A stretch of DNA of 64,000 nucleotides, taken from contig NZ_LAQT01000004.1 of NCBI RefSeq assembly GCF_001294205.1, positions 62,001-126,000 of the forward strand, in the 5' to 3' direction. Shown piece after piece: positions 56,568 to 64,000 of this stretch; positions within the stretch are counted from its first letter, which is position 1; the number at the start of each line of letters is the position of its first letter. The notes beneath the pieces are model-generated. The model was not told where the DNA came from. It saw nothing but the letters and a program-made list of their open reading frames with translations, and did no database searches. The DNA is from Amantichitinum ursilacus (GTDB lineage: Bacteria; Pseudomonadota; Gammaproteobacteria; Burkholderiales; Chitinibacteraceae). The position numbers and the translations under genes are program-made.

Positions 56568-57503
56568 ATGCCTGCGCAGCCTGTACGCAAAGCGGTTTTC
56601 CCGGTCGCGGGTTTCGGCACCCGATTTTTGCCGATGACCAAGGCGTCGCCTAAAGAGATGCTGCCGATCGTGGACAAGCCGTTGATCCAGTACGCCGTGG
56701 AAGAAGCGGCGGCGGCGGGCATTACGCAAATGATCTTTATCACCGGGCGCGGCAAACGCAATATCGAAGACCATTTTGATAAAGCATATGAACTGGAAGC
56801 CGAACTGGCCGCACATGGCAAAGAGGAATTGCTCAAGCAAATCCAGTCGGTGATTCCCGATAATCTGAGTTTTACTTACACGCGCCAGGTGGAACAACGC
56901 GGTTTGGGCCACGCCGTTTTATGCGCACAACCGTTGGTGGGTAATGAACCGTTTGTGGTGATTCTGGCCGATGATTTGATTGATGCCGAAAGACCGGCAA
57001 TCCGCCAATTGCTCGATATTTATGAAGAACATGCGTGCAGCGTAATTGGCATGCAATCCGTACCCCCTGAAGACACCAAACAATACGGCATTATTTCGGG
57101 CTCGGAATTGGCGCCCCGATTATATTCGCTGGATGGCATTGTTGAAAAACCCGACCCGGCCGATGCGCCCTCCAATTTCGGCGTTGTAGGACGTTACGTT
57201 TTTACGCCGGAGATATTTGAAGTATTGGCGCAAACCACGCCCGGCAAAGGTGACGAAATCCAGTTAACTGATGCGATTGAAACCTTGCGCCGCCAAGGCA
57301 GCCCGATTCGCGCCTACGCCTTTGAGGGCGAGCGCTACGACTGCGGCAGCAAGCTGGGTTATCTATGCGCCACCGTCGACTATGGCCTGCGCCATCCCGA
57401 CCTGGGTGAAGCATTTGCGCGCTATCTGGGCGTTAACCTGCCCTACACGCCGCACCGCATTCCCGTGGACGATCCGGGCGCTGGCGGTACATCAATCCTT
57501 TAA
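56568..57503 (+). CDS. galU: UTP-glucose-1-phosphate uridylyltransferase
   Basis: GalU makes UDP-glucose from UTP and glucose 1-phosphate for envelope polysaccharides. The 311-residue protein has the nucleotide-binding start AVFPVAGFGTRFLPMTKASPKEMLPIVDKPLIQYAVEEA, then GLGHAVLCAQ, VILADDLID and IVEKPDPADAPSNFGVVGRY. Ribosome site GGAGGATAAGG lies directly before the ATG. A terminator follows 16 bp after the stop. With glgX nearby it suggests a glucan/UDP-glucose locus, though glycogen itself uses ADP-glucose. Confidence 0.95.
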   Translation: MPAQPVRKAVFPVAGFGTRFLPMTKASPKEMLPIVDKPLIQYAVEEAAAAGITQMIFITGRGKRNIEDHFDKAYELEAELAAHGKEELLKQIQSVIPDNLSFTYTRQVEQRGLGHAVLCAQPLVGNEPFVVILADDLIDAERPAIRQLLDIYEEHACSVIGMQSVPPEDTKQYGIISGSELAPRLYSLDGIVEKPDPADAPSNFGVVGRYVFTPEIFEVLAQTTPGKGDEIQLTDAIETLRRQGSPIRAYAFEGERYDCGSKLGYLCATVDYGLRHPDLGEAFARYLGVNLPYTPHRIPVDDPGAGGTSIL

Positions 57504-57518
57504 CGGTTATGCAATTAC

Positions 57519-57545
57519 AGGCGGGATTAAACCCGCCTTTTTGTA
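57519..57545 (+). terminator. Intrinsic terminator of galU
   Basis: AGGCGGG/CCCGCCT with a 6-nt loop is followed by TTTTTGTATTTATT. Confidence 0.85.
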
Positions 57546-57748
57546 TTTATTACCTCAATATTATTGATTGATGTTCTTGTCAGACAAATCGCTTTTATGT
57601 CCCGATCAGATGACGAAAATTGTAGGACGCAACCGACCGCTTTATCAGCCCTGACTCAATGGGTTTTTAATGGCTAATGTTTAGAATGCAAAGCGTGGAG
57701 TCCGGAAACAATATTGGACAACCTTAATCGTACCAGGAGGAAATGATC

Positions 57749-57913
57749 ATGCTTCATTATGCCGTCGTATTCTTTATTATCGCCATTATTGCTGCCGTCT
57801 TCGGCTTCGGTGGAATTGCAGCAGGCGCCGCAGATATCGCTCGTATTCTGTTCTTCTTGTTCCTGGTTATTTTCCTCGTCAGCGTTGTGCTGGGCTTTAT
57901 GCGAGGGTGGTAA
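57749..57913 (+). CDS. DUF1328 small membrane protein (YtjA family)
   Basis: The 54-residue protein ([20 protein letters not shown], then [30 protein letters not shown]) has two membrane helices joined by the conserved [11 protein letters not shown] turn, which defines DUF1328/YtjA. Function unknown; the family is often stress-induced. A perfect AGGAGG lies 8 bp before ATG 57749; an in-frame ATG at 57743 is too close to it. It has its own terminator at 57933-57980 and a 245-bp upstream gap, so it is probably independent. Confidence 0.88.
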   Translation: MLHYAVVFFIIAIIAAVFGFGGIAAGAADIARILFFLFLVIFLVSVVLGFMRGW

Positions 57914-57932
57914 CGAGGTTGTAATGAGCTAG

Positions 57933-57980
57933 CCGCCAGGCGCAAGTGCCCTTACTGGCACGGCCCCTGGCGGTTTTCTA
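57933..57980 (+). terminator. Intrinsic terminator of the DUF1328 gene
   Basis: CCGCCAGG/CCTGGCGG (8-bp outer stem) with partly paired inner arms (GTGCC/GGCAC) is followed by TTTTCTATTGTT. Confidence 0.8.
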
Positions 57981-58017
57981 TTGTTAGTGATGGTTTTGCA
58001 CCAAGTACAGGGAAGTC

Positions 58018-58665
58018 ATGACCGCTCCAGATCACGTTCGCATCCTGGTGGCCGATAGTCATCCTATCGTGCGCCTGGGCGTCGCCGACTCAATCCACAC
58101 CGAGCCTGATTTAAAGGTGACCGGTGAGGCCGCCAGTGGCGATGAAGTGATTTCTTTGCTGCGCAAACATCAATATGACGTGATCTTGCTGGACATCGCC
58201 ATGCCCGGTAAAAACGGTCTGGATACATTGCATGCCATCCGCCAGATCGAGCCGGCGCCCGCCGTGCTGATCTTTAGCGAATATCCCGAAAGCCTTTACG
58301 CGATCAGCATGTTGCGCGCCGGTGCGAAAGGTTTTATCAGCAAATCCGATCCGCCTGCCGCGCTGACGGGCGCGATTCGCCGCGTGGCTTCGGGCAATCA
58401 TTATTTAAGCGACGCCACGCTTAACCAGTTGGTGAGCCAGGTGACCTTGTCCAGCGACCGCCCGATGCACGAAACACTGTCCGCGCGTGAATTCCAGATT
58501 TTTTATCGCATTGCGATCGGGCAAGACCCGATGCAGATTGCCAAAGAACTCAATCTTTCGGCCAAGACGGTCAGCAGTTATCGCAGCGGTATTCTGCAAA
58601 AGATGGGATTTGGCTCAAACGCCGATCTGATCCGCTACGCGATTCGCGTCGGCATCGTCAAATAA
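58018..58665 (+). CDS. NarL/FixJ-type response regulator, orphan
   Basis: The 215-residue protein has a receiver domain (1-120) with phospho-acceptor Asp59 (DVILLDIAMPGKNG), Ser87 and Lys109 (GFISKSD), and a LuxR helix-turn-helix at about 150-210 (LSAREFQIFYRIAIGQDPMQIAKELNLSAKTVSSYRSGILQKMG). It resembles RcsB/UvrY-type regulators. No histidine kinase is adjacent. AGGGA precedes the ATG. It is convergent with the CDF gene, 11 bp apart. Confidence 0.9.
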   Translation: MTAPDHVRILVADSHPIVRLGVADSIHTEPDLKVTGEAASGDEVISLLRKHQYDVILLDIAMPGKNGLDTLHAIRQIEPAPAVLIFSEYPESLYAISMLRAGAKGFISKSDPPAALTGAIRRVASGNHYLSDATLNQLVSQVTLSSDRPMHETLSAREFQIFYRIAIGQDPMQIAKELNLSAKTVSSYRSGILQKMGFGSNADLIRYAIRVGIVK

Positions 58666-58676
58666 GCACGCCAGGG

Positions 58677-59837
58677 TCAGGCCACCGCGCCCGACGCTTG
58701 CCACACACTCACTTTGACCGGGCAATGCAAGGCCGTCGCCAGATGGTGTTCAATGCTGGCCGGAGACGGAATCTGCAGGCCTGCGCGCAAACGTAATTCC
58801 AGTTCCAGCGTACCGTTAATGTAATGCAGCACCACCTGCCAGCCACCCTGCTCCACATCGCCCAACATTTCGCTAAGGGCGCTGACCACATCGCGTCGCG
58901 TCGGCAAGGGCACATCGGCCGGAGCATCCATTTCGCGCGGGTCGATATGCACTTGCACATCCAGCACATCAAACTGCGCCAGCACCGCGCGGCGCGCCAA
59001 CACGGCCACGTGGTGGCCTTCGCTGACGCTGATATGCGCATCGACTTCCAGATGCACGTCGACCAAAGCGGAATCGCCCATCTTGCGCGTGCGTAGATCA
59101 TGCGCATTCAACACGCCGGGTGTGTCTTCGAGCACCTTGCGGATGGCTTCGACTTGCGGCGGCGGCAAAGCGCGGTCCATCAGGTCGTTCAGCGCGTCCC
59201 AACCGAAGCTCCAGCCCATGCGCCCCACCAGTACGCCGACGATAATGGCGGCTAACGGGTCGAGCACCGGAAAGCCCAGCATATTGCCGATGACGCCCAA
59301 AGCCACCACCAGCGACGATGCCGCATCGGAACGCGCGTGCCAGGCGTTTGCCATCAGCATGCTGGAATTGACGCGTTTGGCCTCACGCATCATGTAACGA
59401 AACAGACCTTCTTTGGCGACGATGGCCGCCACCGCCACCCACAGCGCCACACTATGCACGGCCGGGATGCTGGACGGATCCTGGATGCGTTCAACCGCGC
59501 GATACAACATCACGCCAGCCACGCTGAGCAGCAAGCCGCCCAAGGCCAGCGAGGCGGCGTTTTCAAAGCGCGCGTGGCCATACTGGTGATCGGCGTCGGC
59601 GGCTTTGTGGCTGTGTTTATTAGCAAACAACACCACAAAATCCGACAGCAGATCGGACAAGGAATGCAAACCATCCGCGATCAAGCCTTGCGAATGGGCA
59701 AACACGCCGGTCACCAATTGGCCGATGGTCAAACAGATATTGACCCACACGCTGACCCAGCTGCTGCGCGAGGCTATGGCCTGGCGTTGTTCGCTGCTCA
59801 GCGATGCGGTTTCGCGGTTTAAATCGACGCGTGACAA
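58677..59837 (-). CDS. Cation diffusion facilitator (CDF) metal efflux protein
   Basis: The 386-residue protein has six membrane segments, with the metal-site pairs HSLSDLLSD (helix 2) and HARSDAASS (helix 5), and a long cytoplasmic domain. It exports divalent metals (Zn, Mn, Fe, Co) by proton antiport; specificity is unreadable. The C-terminal extension beyond the usual CDF domain (about 300-386) is longer than typical. The apparent start is TTG at 59837, 1 bp after the stop of the ABC ATPase gene, the only codon that keeps the whole N-terminus; translation is likely coupled. Confidence 0.88.
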   Translation of the reverse strand: MSRVDLNRETASLSSEQRQAIASRSSWVSVWVNICLTIGQLVTGVFAHSQGLIADGLHSLSDLLSDFVVLFANKHSHKAADADHQYGHARFENAASLALGGLLLSVAGVMLYRAVERIQDPSSIPAVHSVALWVAVAAIVAKEGLFRYMMREAKRVNSSMLMANAWHARSDAASSLVVALGVIGNMLGFPVLDPLAAIIVGVLVGRMGWSFGWDALNDLMDRALPPPQVEAIRKVLEDTPGVLNAHDLRTRKMGDSALVDVHLEVDAHISVSEGHHVAVLARRAVLAQFDVLDVQVHIDPREMDAPADVPLPTRRDVVSALSEMLGDVEQGGWQVVLHYINGTLELELRLRAGLQIPSPASIEHHLATALHCPVKVSVWQASGAVA

Positions 59838-59838
59838 A

Positions 59839-61158
59839 TCAGCTTTCTGCCTCTTCGGTTACCGGCTCGTCTTCTTCCGGCAAGCGGATCAGGCCGGTGT
59901 GGAAACCGTATTCATAAACTTCGCCATAACGGCCCCATTCGATGGCCACCTTGAGCACACGTTCTGCTTCGTCCGAGTCCATCGACTCGCGCAGCATGCG
60001 CAAGAATGGCTCTTCTGGCAACTCGCCCGAATCGCTGCTTTCCAGGCTATGCCGGATATGCGCGGCCAGTGGCACATGCGCCAGTAACTGCGTGCCAAAG
60101 ATTTCCTGGCGCTCGGTGTTTTCGGCCTGCACGTAGCGCTGGCCCAAAGGCGTGGTAGCGATATCGCCATGTGCCACTTGCGCCAGGCCCAACAAATGCA
60201 GCGCATCAGTGAGCGGCAGCAGCTCATCATCGGTCAGCTCGGTTTCTTCGCCCAAGGCCGGCAAATCGGCACGGCCGTTAAAGGGCGGCTCGGACAGCAT
60301 TTCCAGCAAGCTTTCCATGCGGCTGACGTCGGCTTCCGGCAGGCGATAAGCCAGATGCAGATCGCTGGCGCCTTCCGTAGTTTTGCCTGCACGGGTGCGG
60401 GCCGTCATCAAGGCGTAGACCTCGTCGATCAGGCTGCGCACTTCCACGCTTTCGGGGTTACGCGGCCGCGGCAACGAAATACGCAGTTCGGCGCGCACAC
60501 GGCCCGGATCGCTGGCGAAAATCAGTACGCGATCGGCCATCAGCACGGCTTCTTCGATGTTGTGCGATACCACCAGAATGCCGCGCATGGGCGTTTGTTT
60601 GCTTTCCCACAGCTCCAGCATATCGTCGCGCAGTTGTTCGCCAGTCAACACATCAAGGGCGGAAAACGCTTCGTCCATCAGCAGGATATCGGGCTCGACC
60701 ACCAAGGCGCGGGCGATGCCGACGCGCTGGCGCATGCCGCCGGATAATTCACGCGGCAAAGCGCCATTAAAGCCGGACAGGCCGATCAGCTCGATGGCTT
60801 TTTCGGCGCGTTCTTCGCGCTCGGCTTGCGGCACGCCGCGCGCTTCCAGGCCCAGCTCCACGTTCTGTTGCACGGTCAGCCATGGAAACAGCGCAAACGA
60901 CTGGAACACCATCGACACACCACGCGTAGGGCCATAGATGGGCTGGCCGCGATAATGCACCGAGCCATCATCCGCCGGAATCAACCCCGCCATCAGCCGC
61001 AACAAGGTGGATTTGCCCGAGCCGGACTGACCCAGCAAGGCCACGATTTCGCCTTCGGCCAAAGTGAAGTCGACATCCTCCAGCACGGCGCGCTGTGTGC
61101 CATCGGCCGAGCGGAACGATTTGCCGACGCCTTTCAATTCAATCAATGCATTTGCCAT
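59839..61158 (-). CDS. ABC transporter ATPase with C-terminal AAA-associated domain
   Basis: The 439-residue protein has a nitrate/sulfonate-type ABC cassette: Walker A GQSGSGKST (43-51), signature LSGGMRQRVGIARAL, Walker B ILLMDEAFSALD, and the switch His in VVSHNIEEA. After about residue 270 it carries an extra domain (LHLAYRLPEADVSRMESLLEMLSEP and on) like the AAA-associated C-terminal domain found on some orphan nitrate/taurine-type ATPases. It pairs with the fused permease gene upstream; no binding protein is encoded nearby. Confidence 0.88.
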   Translation of the reverse strand: MANALIELKGVGKSFRSADGTQRAVLEDVDFTLAEGEIVALLGQSGSGKSTLLRLMAGLIPADDGSVHYRGQPIYGPTRGVSMVFQSFALFPWLTVQQNVELGLEARGVPQAEREERAEKAIELIGLSGFNGALPRELSGGMRQRVGIARALVVEPDILLMDEAFSALDVLTGEQLRDDMLELWESKQTPMRGILVVSHNIEEAVLMADRVLIFASDPGRVRAELRISLPRPRNPESVEVRSLIDEVYALMTARTRAGKTTEGASDLHLAYRLPEADVSRMESLLEMLSEPPFNGRADLPALGEETELTDDELLPLTDALHLLGLAQVAHGDIATTPLGQRYVQAENTERQEIFGTQLLAHVPLAAHIRHSLESSDSGELPEEPFLRMLRESMDSDEAERVLKVAIEWGRYGEVYEYGFHTGLIRLPEEDEPVTEEAES

Positions 61159-61224
61159 CTTGGTTCTCCCGCCTGCCGCGGTGTATTCAGTGGGGTGCTA
61201 CTTAGGGTTGCTTGTGCGCGGCGC

Positions 61225-62958
61225 TTAGAAATGCATGCGCTCTTCGGCCAGCCGATACAGGCGGCGCCAGACAAAGTGGTTCAGGCCCATCACAAACACG
61301 CACATCACGCCGATGCCCAACGCAATGCGCGGAAAGTCACCCACTGCCGTCATATGCGCGATATAGCTGCCCAGGCCATGCGCTTCGAGCGTGGTATTGC
61401 CCCAGGTCACGTATTCCGAAACGATGCTGGCGTTCCAGCTGCCGCCACTTGCGGTAATCGCGCCAGTCACAAAACTGGGGAATACGGCGGGCAGCATATA
61501 GCGCTTCCATTTCAGCCAACCCGTCAGACCCAGATTGCGTGCCGCATAGCGTAATTCGGTGGGGATATTGGATGCGCCCGCGATTACGTTAAACAGGATG
61601 TACCACTGCGTCCCCAGAATGATCAGCGGGGACAGCCAGATATCCGGGTGCAGATTGAATTTGACGATAACCACCACCGCCAACGGAAAGGTCAGGTTAG
61701 CGGGGAATGCGGCCAGAAACTGCGCAACCGCCTGCAAGCGATCCGCCCAGCGTGGATTCATGCCGATCCACACGCCCACCGGCACCCAGACCACGGCGGC
61801 CAATGCAATCAGGATCATCACGCGCAGCAAGGTGTAAAAGCCCAGCAAGAACACATGGCCCACTTCGGCAATACCGACTTCGCCAAGAATGAAGTGCGAC
61901 AAGCGATAAATGGCAAACAAGGTCAACGCTGCAATGACGGCATCCCACACGCGCTCTGCCGTGCTGTTATGCGTGCGCTGGCGCGACATGATCGAGGTGC
62001 CGTCATGCTTTTTGCGAAAATAAACAAAGGTGCGATCAATCACCGAAAAGCCGCGCAACATCATGTTCTGCATGCGATCAGTGCGGCGCAGCCACGTCAG
62101 CAACCAGGACGACTGGCCGCCGGTGCTGCCGGTTTCTTCAAAGCGGAATTTGTCGGCCCACGCCAACAGCGGGCGGAAGAACAGTTGGTCGTATAACAGA
62201 ATGCCGATCAGCATTGCCAGAATGGCCCAGCCGATCGCGCCCAGATTACGCGCTTCGATGGCGGCGGAGATATACGAGCCGATGCCGGGCAGCTTGATGT
62301 TCTGGTTGGAGACCGAAATGGCTTCGGAGGCGACCACAAAAAACCAGCCGCCCGACATCGACATCATCATGTTCCACAGCAGACCGGGCATGGCGTATGG
62401 CATTTCCAGCCGCCAGAAGCGATGCCAACCGGAGAGCTGAAAAATGCGCGAGGCTTCTTGTAGCTCGGACGGCACGGTGCGGAACGATTGATACAGGCTG
62501 AACGCCATATTCCACGCTTGCGAGCAGAAGATGGCAAAGATGGAGGCGCATTCCACGCCCAACAGATTGCCGGGAAACAAAGCGATAAAGCCGGTGATGG
62601 TAATCGACAAAAAGCCCAATACCGGAATCGACTGCAGAATGTCGAGCATCGGAATCAGGACTTTCTCGGCCGCACGCACCTTGGCTGCCAGCGCGGCAAA
62701 TACGCAGGCAAATACCAGCGAAAAACCGAGCGCGATAAACATGCGCAACATGGTGCGCAGCAGGTAATACGGCAGCCAGATCGGGTCGAGCGTAATGGGC
62801 AATTGCGTGCCCACCTGGTACGGCGTGGCCATCTGGCTGGCGCCATAGCCCAGCAGAATCAGCGCGCTCAGCACCAACGGCAGCAGCGCCCAATCCCAAC
62901 GGTTGCCGGTGTCGACCACACGGCGCGGCAAAAACTGGAAGCGATCCAGGTTCATCAT
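61225..62958 (-). CDS. ABC transporter permease, two fused membrane domains
   Basis: The 577-residue protein contains two BPD-type permease units in one chain. The first (about 20-275) has an EAA-like loop PSELQEASRIFQLSGWHRFWRLEMP; the second (about 335-577) has PTELRYAARNLGLTGWLKWKRYMLP. Two EAA loops in one chain mean a single polypeptide can serve both ATPase contacts. Family likeness is to nitrate/sulfonate/taurine importers. Substrate unknown. First gene of the permease-ATPase-CDF operon. Confidence 0.9.
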   Translation of the reverse strand: MMNLDRFQFLPRRVVDTGNRWDWALLPLVLSALILLGYGASQMATPYQVGTQLPITLDPIWLPYYLLRTMLRMFIALGFSLVFACVFAALAAKVRAAEKVLIPMLDILQSIPVLGFLSITITGFIALFPGNLLGVECASIFAIFCSQAWNMAFSLYQSFRTVPSELQEASRIFQLSGWHRFWRLEMPYAMPGLLWNMMMSMSGGWFFVVASEAISVSNQNIKLPGIGSYISAAIEARNLGAIGWAILAMLIGILLYDQLFFRPLLAWADKFRFEETGSTGGQSSWLLTWLRRTDRMQNMMLRGFSVIDRTFVYFRKKHDGTSIMSRQRTHNSTAERVWDAVIAALTLFAIYRLSHFILGEVGIAEVGHVFLLGFYTLLRVMILIALAAVVWVPVGVWIGMNPRWADRLQAVAQFLAAFPANLTFPLAVVVIVKFNLHPDIWLSPLIILGTQWYILFNVIAGASNIPTELRYAARNLGLTGWLKWKRYMLPAVFPSFVTGAITASGGSWNASIVSEYVTWGNTTLEAHGLGSYIAHMTAVGDFPRIALGIGVMCVFVMGLNHFVWRRLYRLAEERMHF

Positions 62959-63001
62959 TGTTGTTCTCTTTATTGCAAGCGGGACCGCGCCGCGGCGGCG
63001 T

Positions 63002-63556
63002 TCAGGTCAGAACCGCGATAATCCAGTCCGGGTGTAACGGCAGACCCGCAAAAGCGGCCACCACAAAAGCTGTGCCCGTGGCGCCAAACACCCAGCTCAC
63101 CGCCATCAGCCAGCGCAGGTGCGTCAGCGCGGTGACGCCAGCCATGGCGATGGCGATGCTTAACAGCGCGTCGGCCAGATCAAACTGGTCATCCCGATAG
63201 TTTAGTTTGTCGTACAGCGCATCTTGCGCCTGCGCGGTCTGGCGTAATTGCGGCACTTCTTTATCGTAGTGCGCCATCTGGCTGGCCAGGGTCGCGCGCG
63301 CTTGCTGTGCGGGCGCGGCGGACGAAAGCGCCGATATTAGCAGATCGGTGTTTTCAAGCTGATGACGTTTAAGCCGGGTCGACTGATATTCGTTCCATGT
63401 GTCCAGCGCCTGCATCTTGGCTTGCTGCATGGCCTGGACGATATTGTCGTCCTTGATTTTGGCCATGCCCATGATCACTGACAGGATCAATACAGTCAGG
63501 CCCACCCATTGGTTTAACCGACGCTCGCCACTTTCTACCGATACATCCACATCCAT
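63002..63556 (-). CDS. DUF4337-family membrane protein
   Basis: The 184-residue protein has membrane segments at about 19-35 and two near the C-terminus (130-150, 155-175), with a long helical stretch between (AMQQAKMQALDTWNEYQSTRLKRHQLE), which is the DUF4337 layout. Function unknown. ATG at 63556 with AAGG upstream gives the family start. It lies 43 bp before the permease gene on the same strand and could be in the same transcript. Confidence 0.75.
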   Translation of the reverse strand: MDVDVSVESGERRLNQWVGLTVLILSVIMGMAKIKDDNIVQAMQQAKMQALDTWNEYQSTRLKRHQLENTDLLISALSSAAPAQQARATLASQMAHYDKEVPQLRQTAQAQDALYDKLNYRDDQFDLADALLSIAIAMAGVTALTHLRWLMAVSWVFGATGTAFVVAAFAGLPLHPDWIIAVLT

Positions 63557-63582
63557 TGCCTTAATCCCTGCATATCTGGTGG

Positions 63583-63741
63583 TCAGCCCCACTCAACGCT
63601 GTAAGCATCCTGCGGTTTACCTGACAACGACAAATAGTTGCGGCGATCACCGACCACCTTGCGCCACCGATCTCCTGAAACTGCCAATTGGTAATAAGTC
63701 CTGTCATCGCGGCGTGAACGCGGCGCGTTGTTCAGGTGCAT
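63583..63741 (-). CDS. Possible small hypothetical protein
   Basis: A 52-codon frame (MHLNNAPRSRRDDRTYYQ and on to QDAYSVEWG) lies 26 bp before the DUF4337 gene on the same strand. The AGGGA site is only about 2 bp from its ATG, which is closer than usual. No family is recognised and an open extension upstream exists. Low support. Confidence 0.25.
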   Translation of the reverse strand: MHLNNAPRSRRDDRTYYQLAVSGDRWRKVVGDRRNYLSLSGKPQDAYSVEWG

Positions 63742-63916
63742 TTCCCTGATCGTTCTTATCCGGCAGGCTGGCCCTCTCTCCCGGCCTGACCGGCTTTTAC
63801 AGGGCATAGCCCCGGAAAAGGACCGATCAGCCGCCGAATTTATTAAGTGCCGTGCGGGCCGAGCGCATTTGCTGCAGCTAGAATCAGATTTTGTATCCGC
63901 CCCTGGCCTGCCCCAC

Positions 63917-64000
63917 GTGCCTTATACCCGTCGCCCCACCTGGTTTAGCTTGCCTTTGGCCTTGTTGATCGAGCTGCAAGCCTGGCTCTGGACGCATGTG
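63917..64000 (+). CDS. Possible start of a gene running off the right edge
   Basis: From GTG at 63917 a frame of 28 codons stays open to the end of the window, beginning with a basic stretch (YTRRPTW) and then a hydrophobic run (FSLPLALLIELQAWLW) like a first membrane segment. The frame is also open upstream of 63917, so the true start may differ. Too short to identify. Confidence 0.3.
   Translation, partial: MPYTRRPTWFSLPLALLIELQAWLWTHV

Overview
The window is GC-rich, densely coded chromosomal DNA from a free-living Gram-negative proteobacterium. Type II secretion inner-membrane genes, an outer-membrane barrel protein, a lipoprotein, chemotaxis and FlxA-like genes, GlnB, PriA, HemE and GlnRS all fit a betaproteobacterium. 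My best guess is the Neisseriales (Chitinibacteraceae or Chromobacteriaceae); this is inference from gene content, not a search. No insertion sequence, CRISPR array or rRNA was seen. The only mobile-DNA trace is a tyrosine-type integrase, broken by an apparent one-base loss, beside tRNA-Leu at the left edge.

Layout. 1-621: integrase end and tRNA-Leu(UAG). 872-3158: gspL-gspM-gspN. 3246-9575: housekeeping block (glnB, priA, hemE, a small exported protein, glnS). 9885-11570: a Yip1-type membrane protein and an unknown outer-membrane protein. 11696-20705: a complete L-arabinose regulon, with araF-araG-araH-araC on the minus strand and araB-araD-araA on the plus strand. They diverge from a 384-bp control region with AraC-like half-sites. 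20881-32959: an XRE regulator, transporters, ada-alkB DNA-alkylation repair, a cupin, and three divergent regulator/target pairs (LysR/MFS, TetR/MFS, LysR/aldo-keto reductase). 33017-37707: methyl-accepting chemotaxis protein, SnoaL-like protein, ArgP-like LysR, sdaA. 37919-42581: small or unknown proteins, a candidate small RNA, and a LysR / CMD / tautomerase / DUF4865 cassette. 42678-47146: beta-alanine-type catabolism (omega-aminotransferase and mmsA) with a divergent MocR regulator. 47204-52829: DUF2185, a solute-binding protein, and the De Ley-Doudoroff D-galactonate genes dgoK-dgoA-dgoD-dgoT. 52848-57913: a LOV photoreceptor-like gene directly behind glgX, then DUF4142, galU and DUF1328. 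58018-63556: an orphan response regulator, then an ABC ATPase/fused permease/CDF transporter operon without a binding protein, and DUF4337.

The arabinose genes import L-arabinose (AraFGH) and convert it to D-xylulose 5-phosphate (AraA, AraB, AraD). The dgo genes import D-galactonate and split it to pyruvate and glyceraldehyde 3-phosphate. The aminotransferase and MmsA take beta-alanine or a related amino acid to acetyl- or propionyl-CoA. Together they suggest an organism living on plant-derived sugars and acids.

The most interesting observation is a 233-residue protein at 52848-53549. It has a LOV domain with the photoactive cysteine and FMN-contact residues, followed by a histidine-kinase H-box, but no ATP-binding domain. 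Its start lies 5 bp behind the stop of glgX (glycogen debranching), so blue-light sensing appears transcriptionally tied to glycogen turnover. Secondary points are a 32-codon leader ORF overlapping the dgoK start, a promoter-plus-terminator sRNA candidate, three phased AraC-like half-sites, paired TetR operators, and DnaA boxes between hemE and priA.
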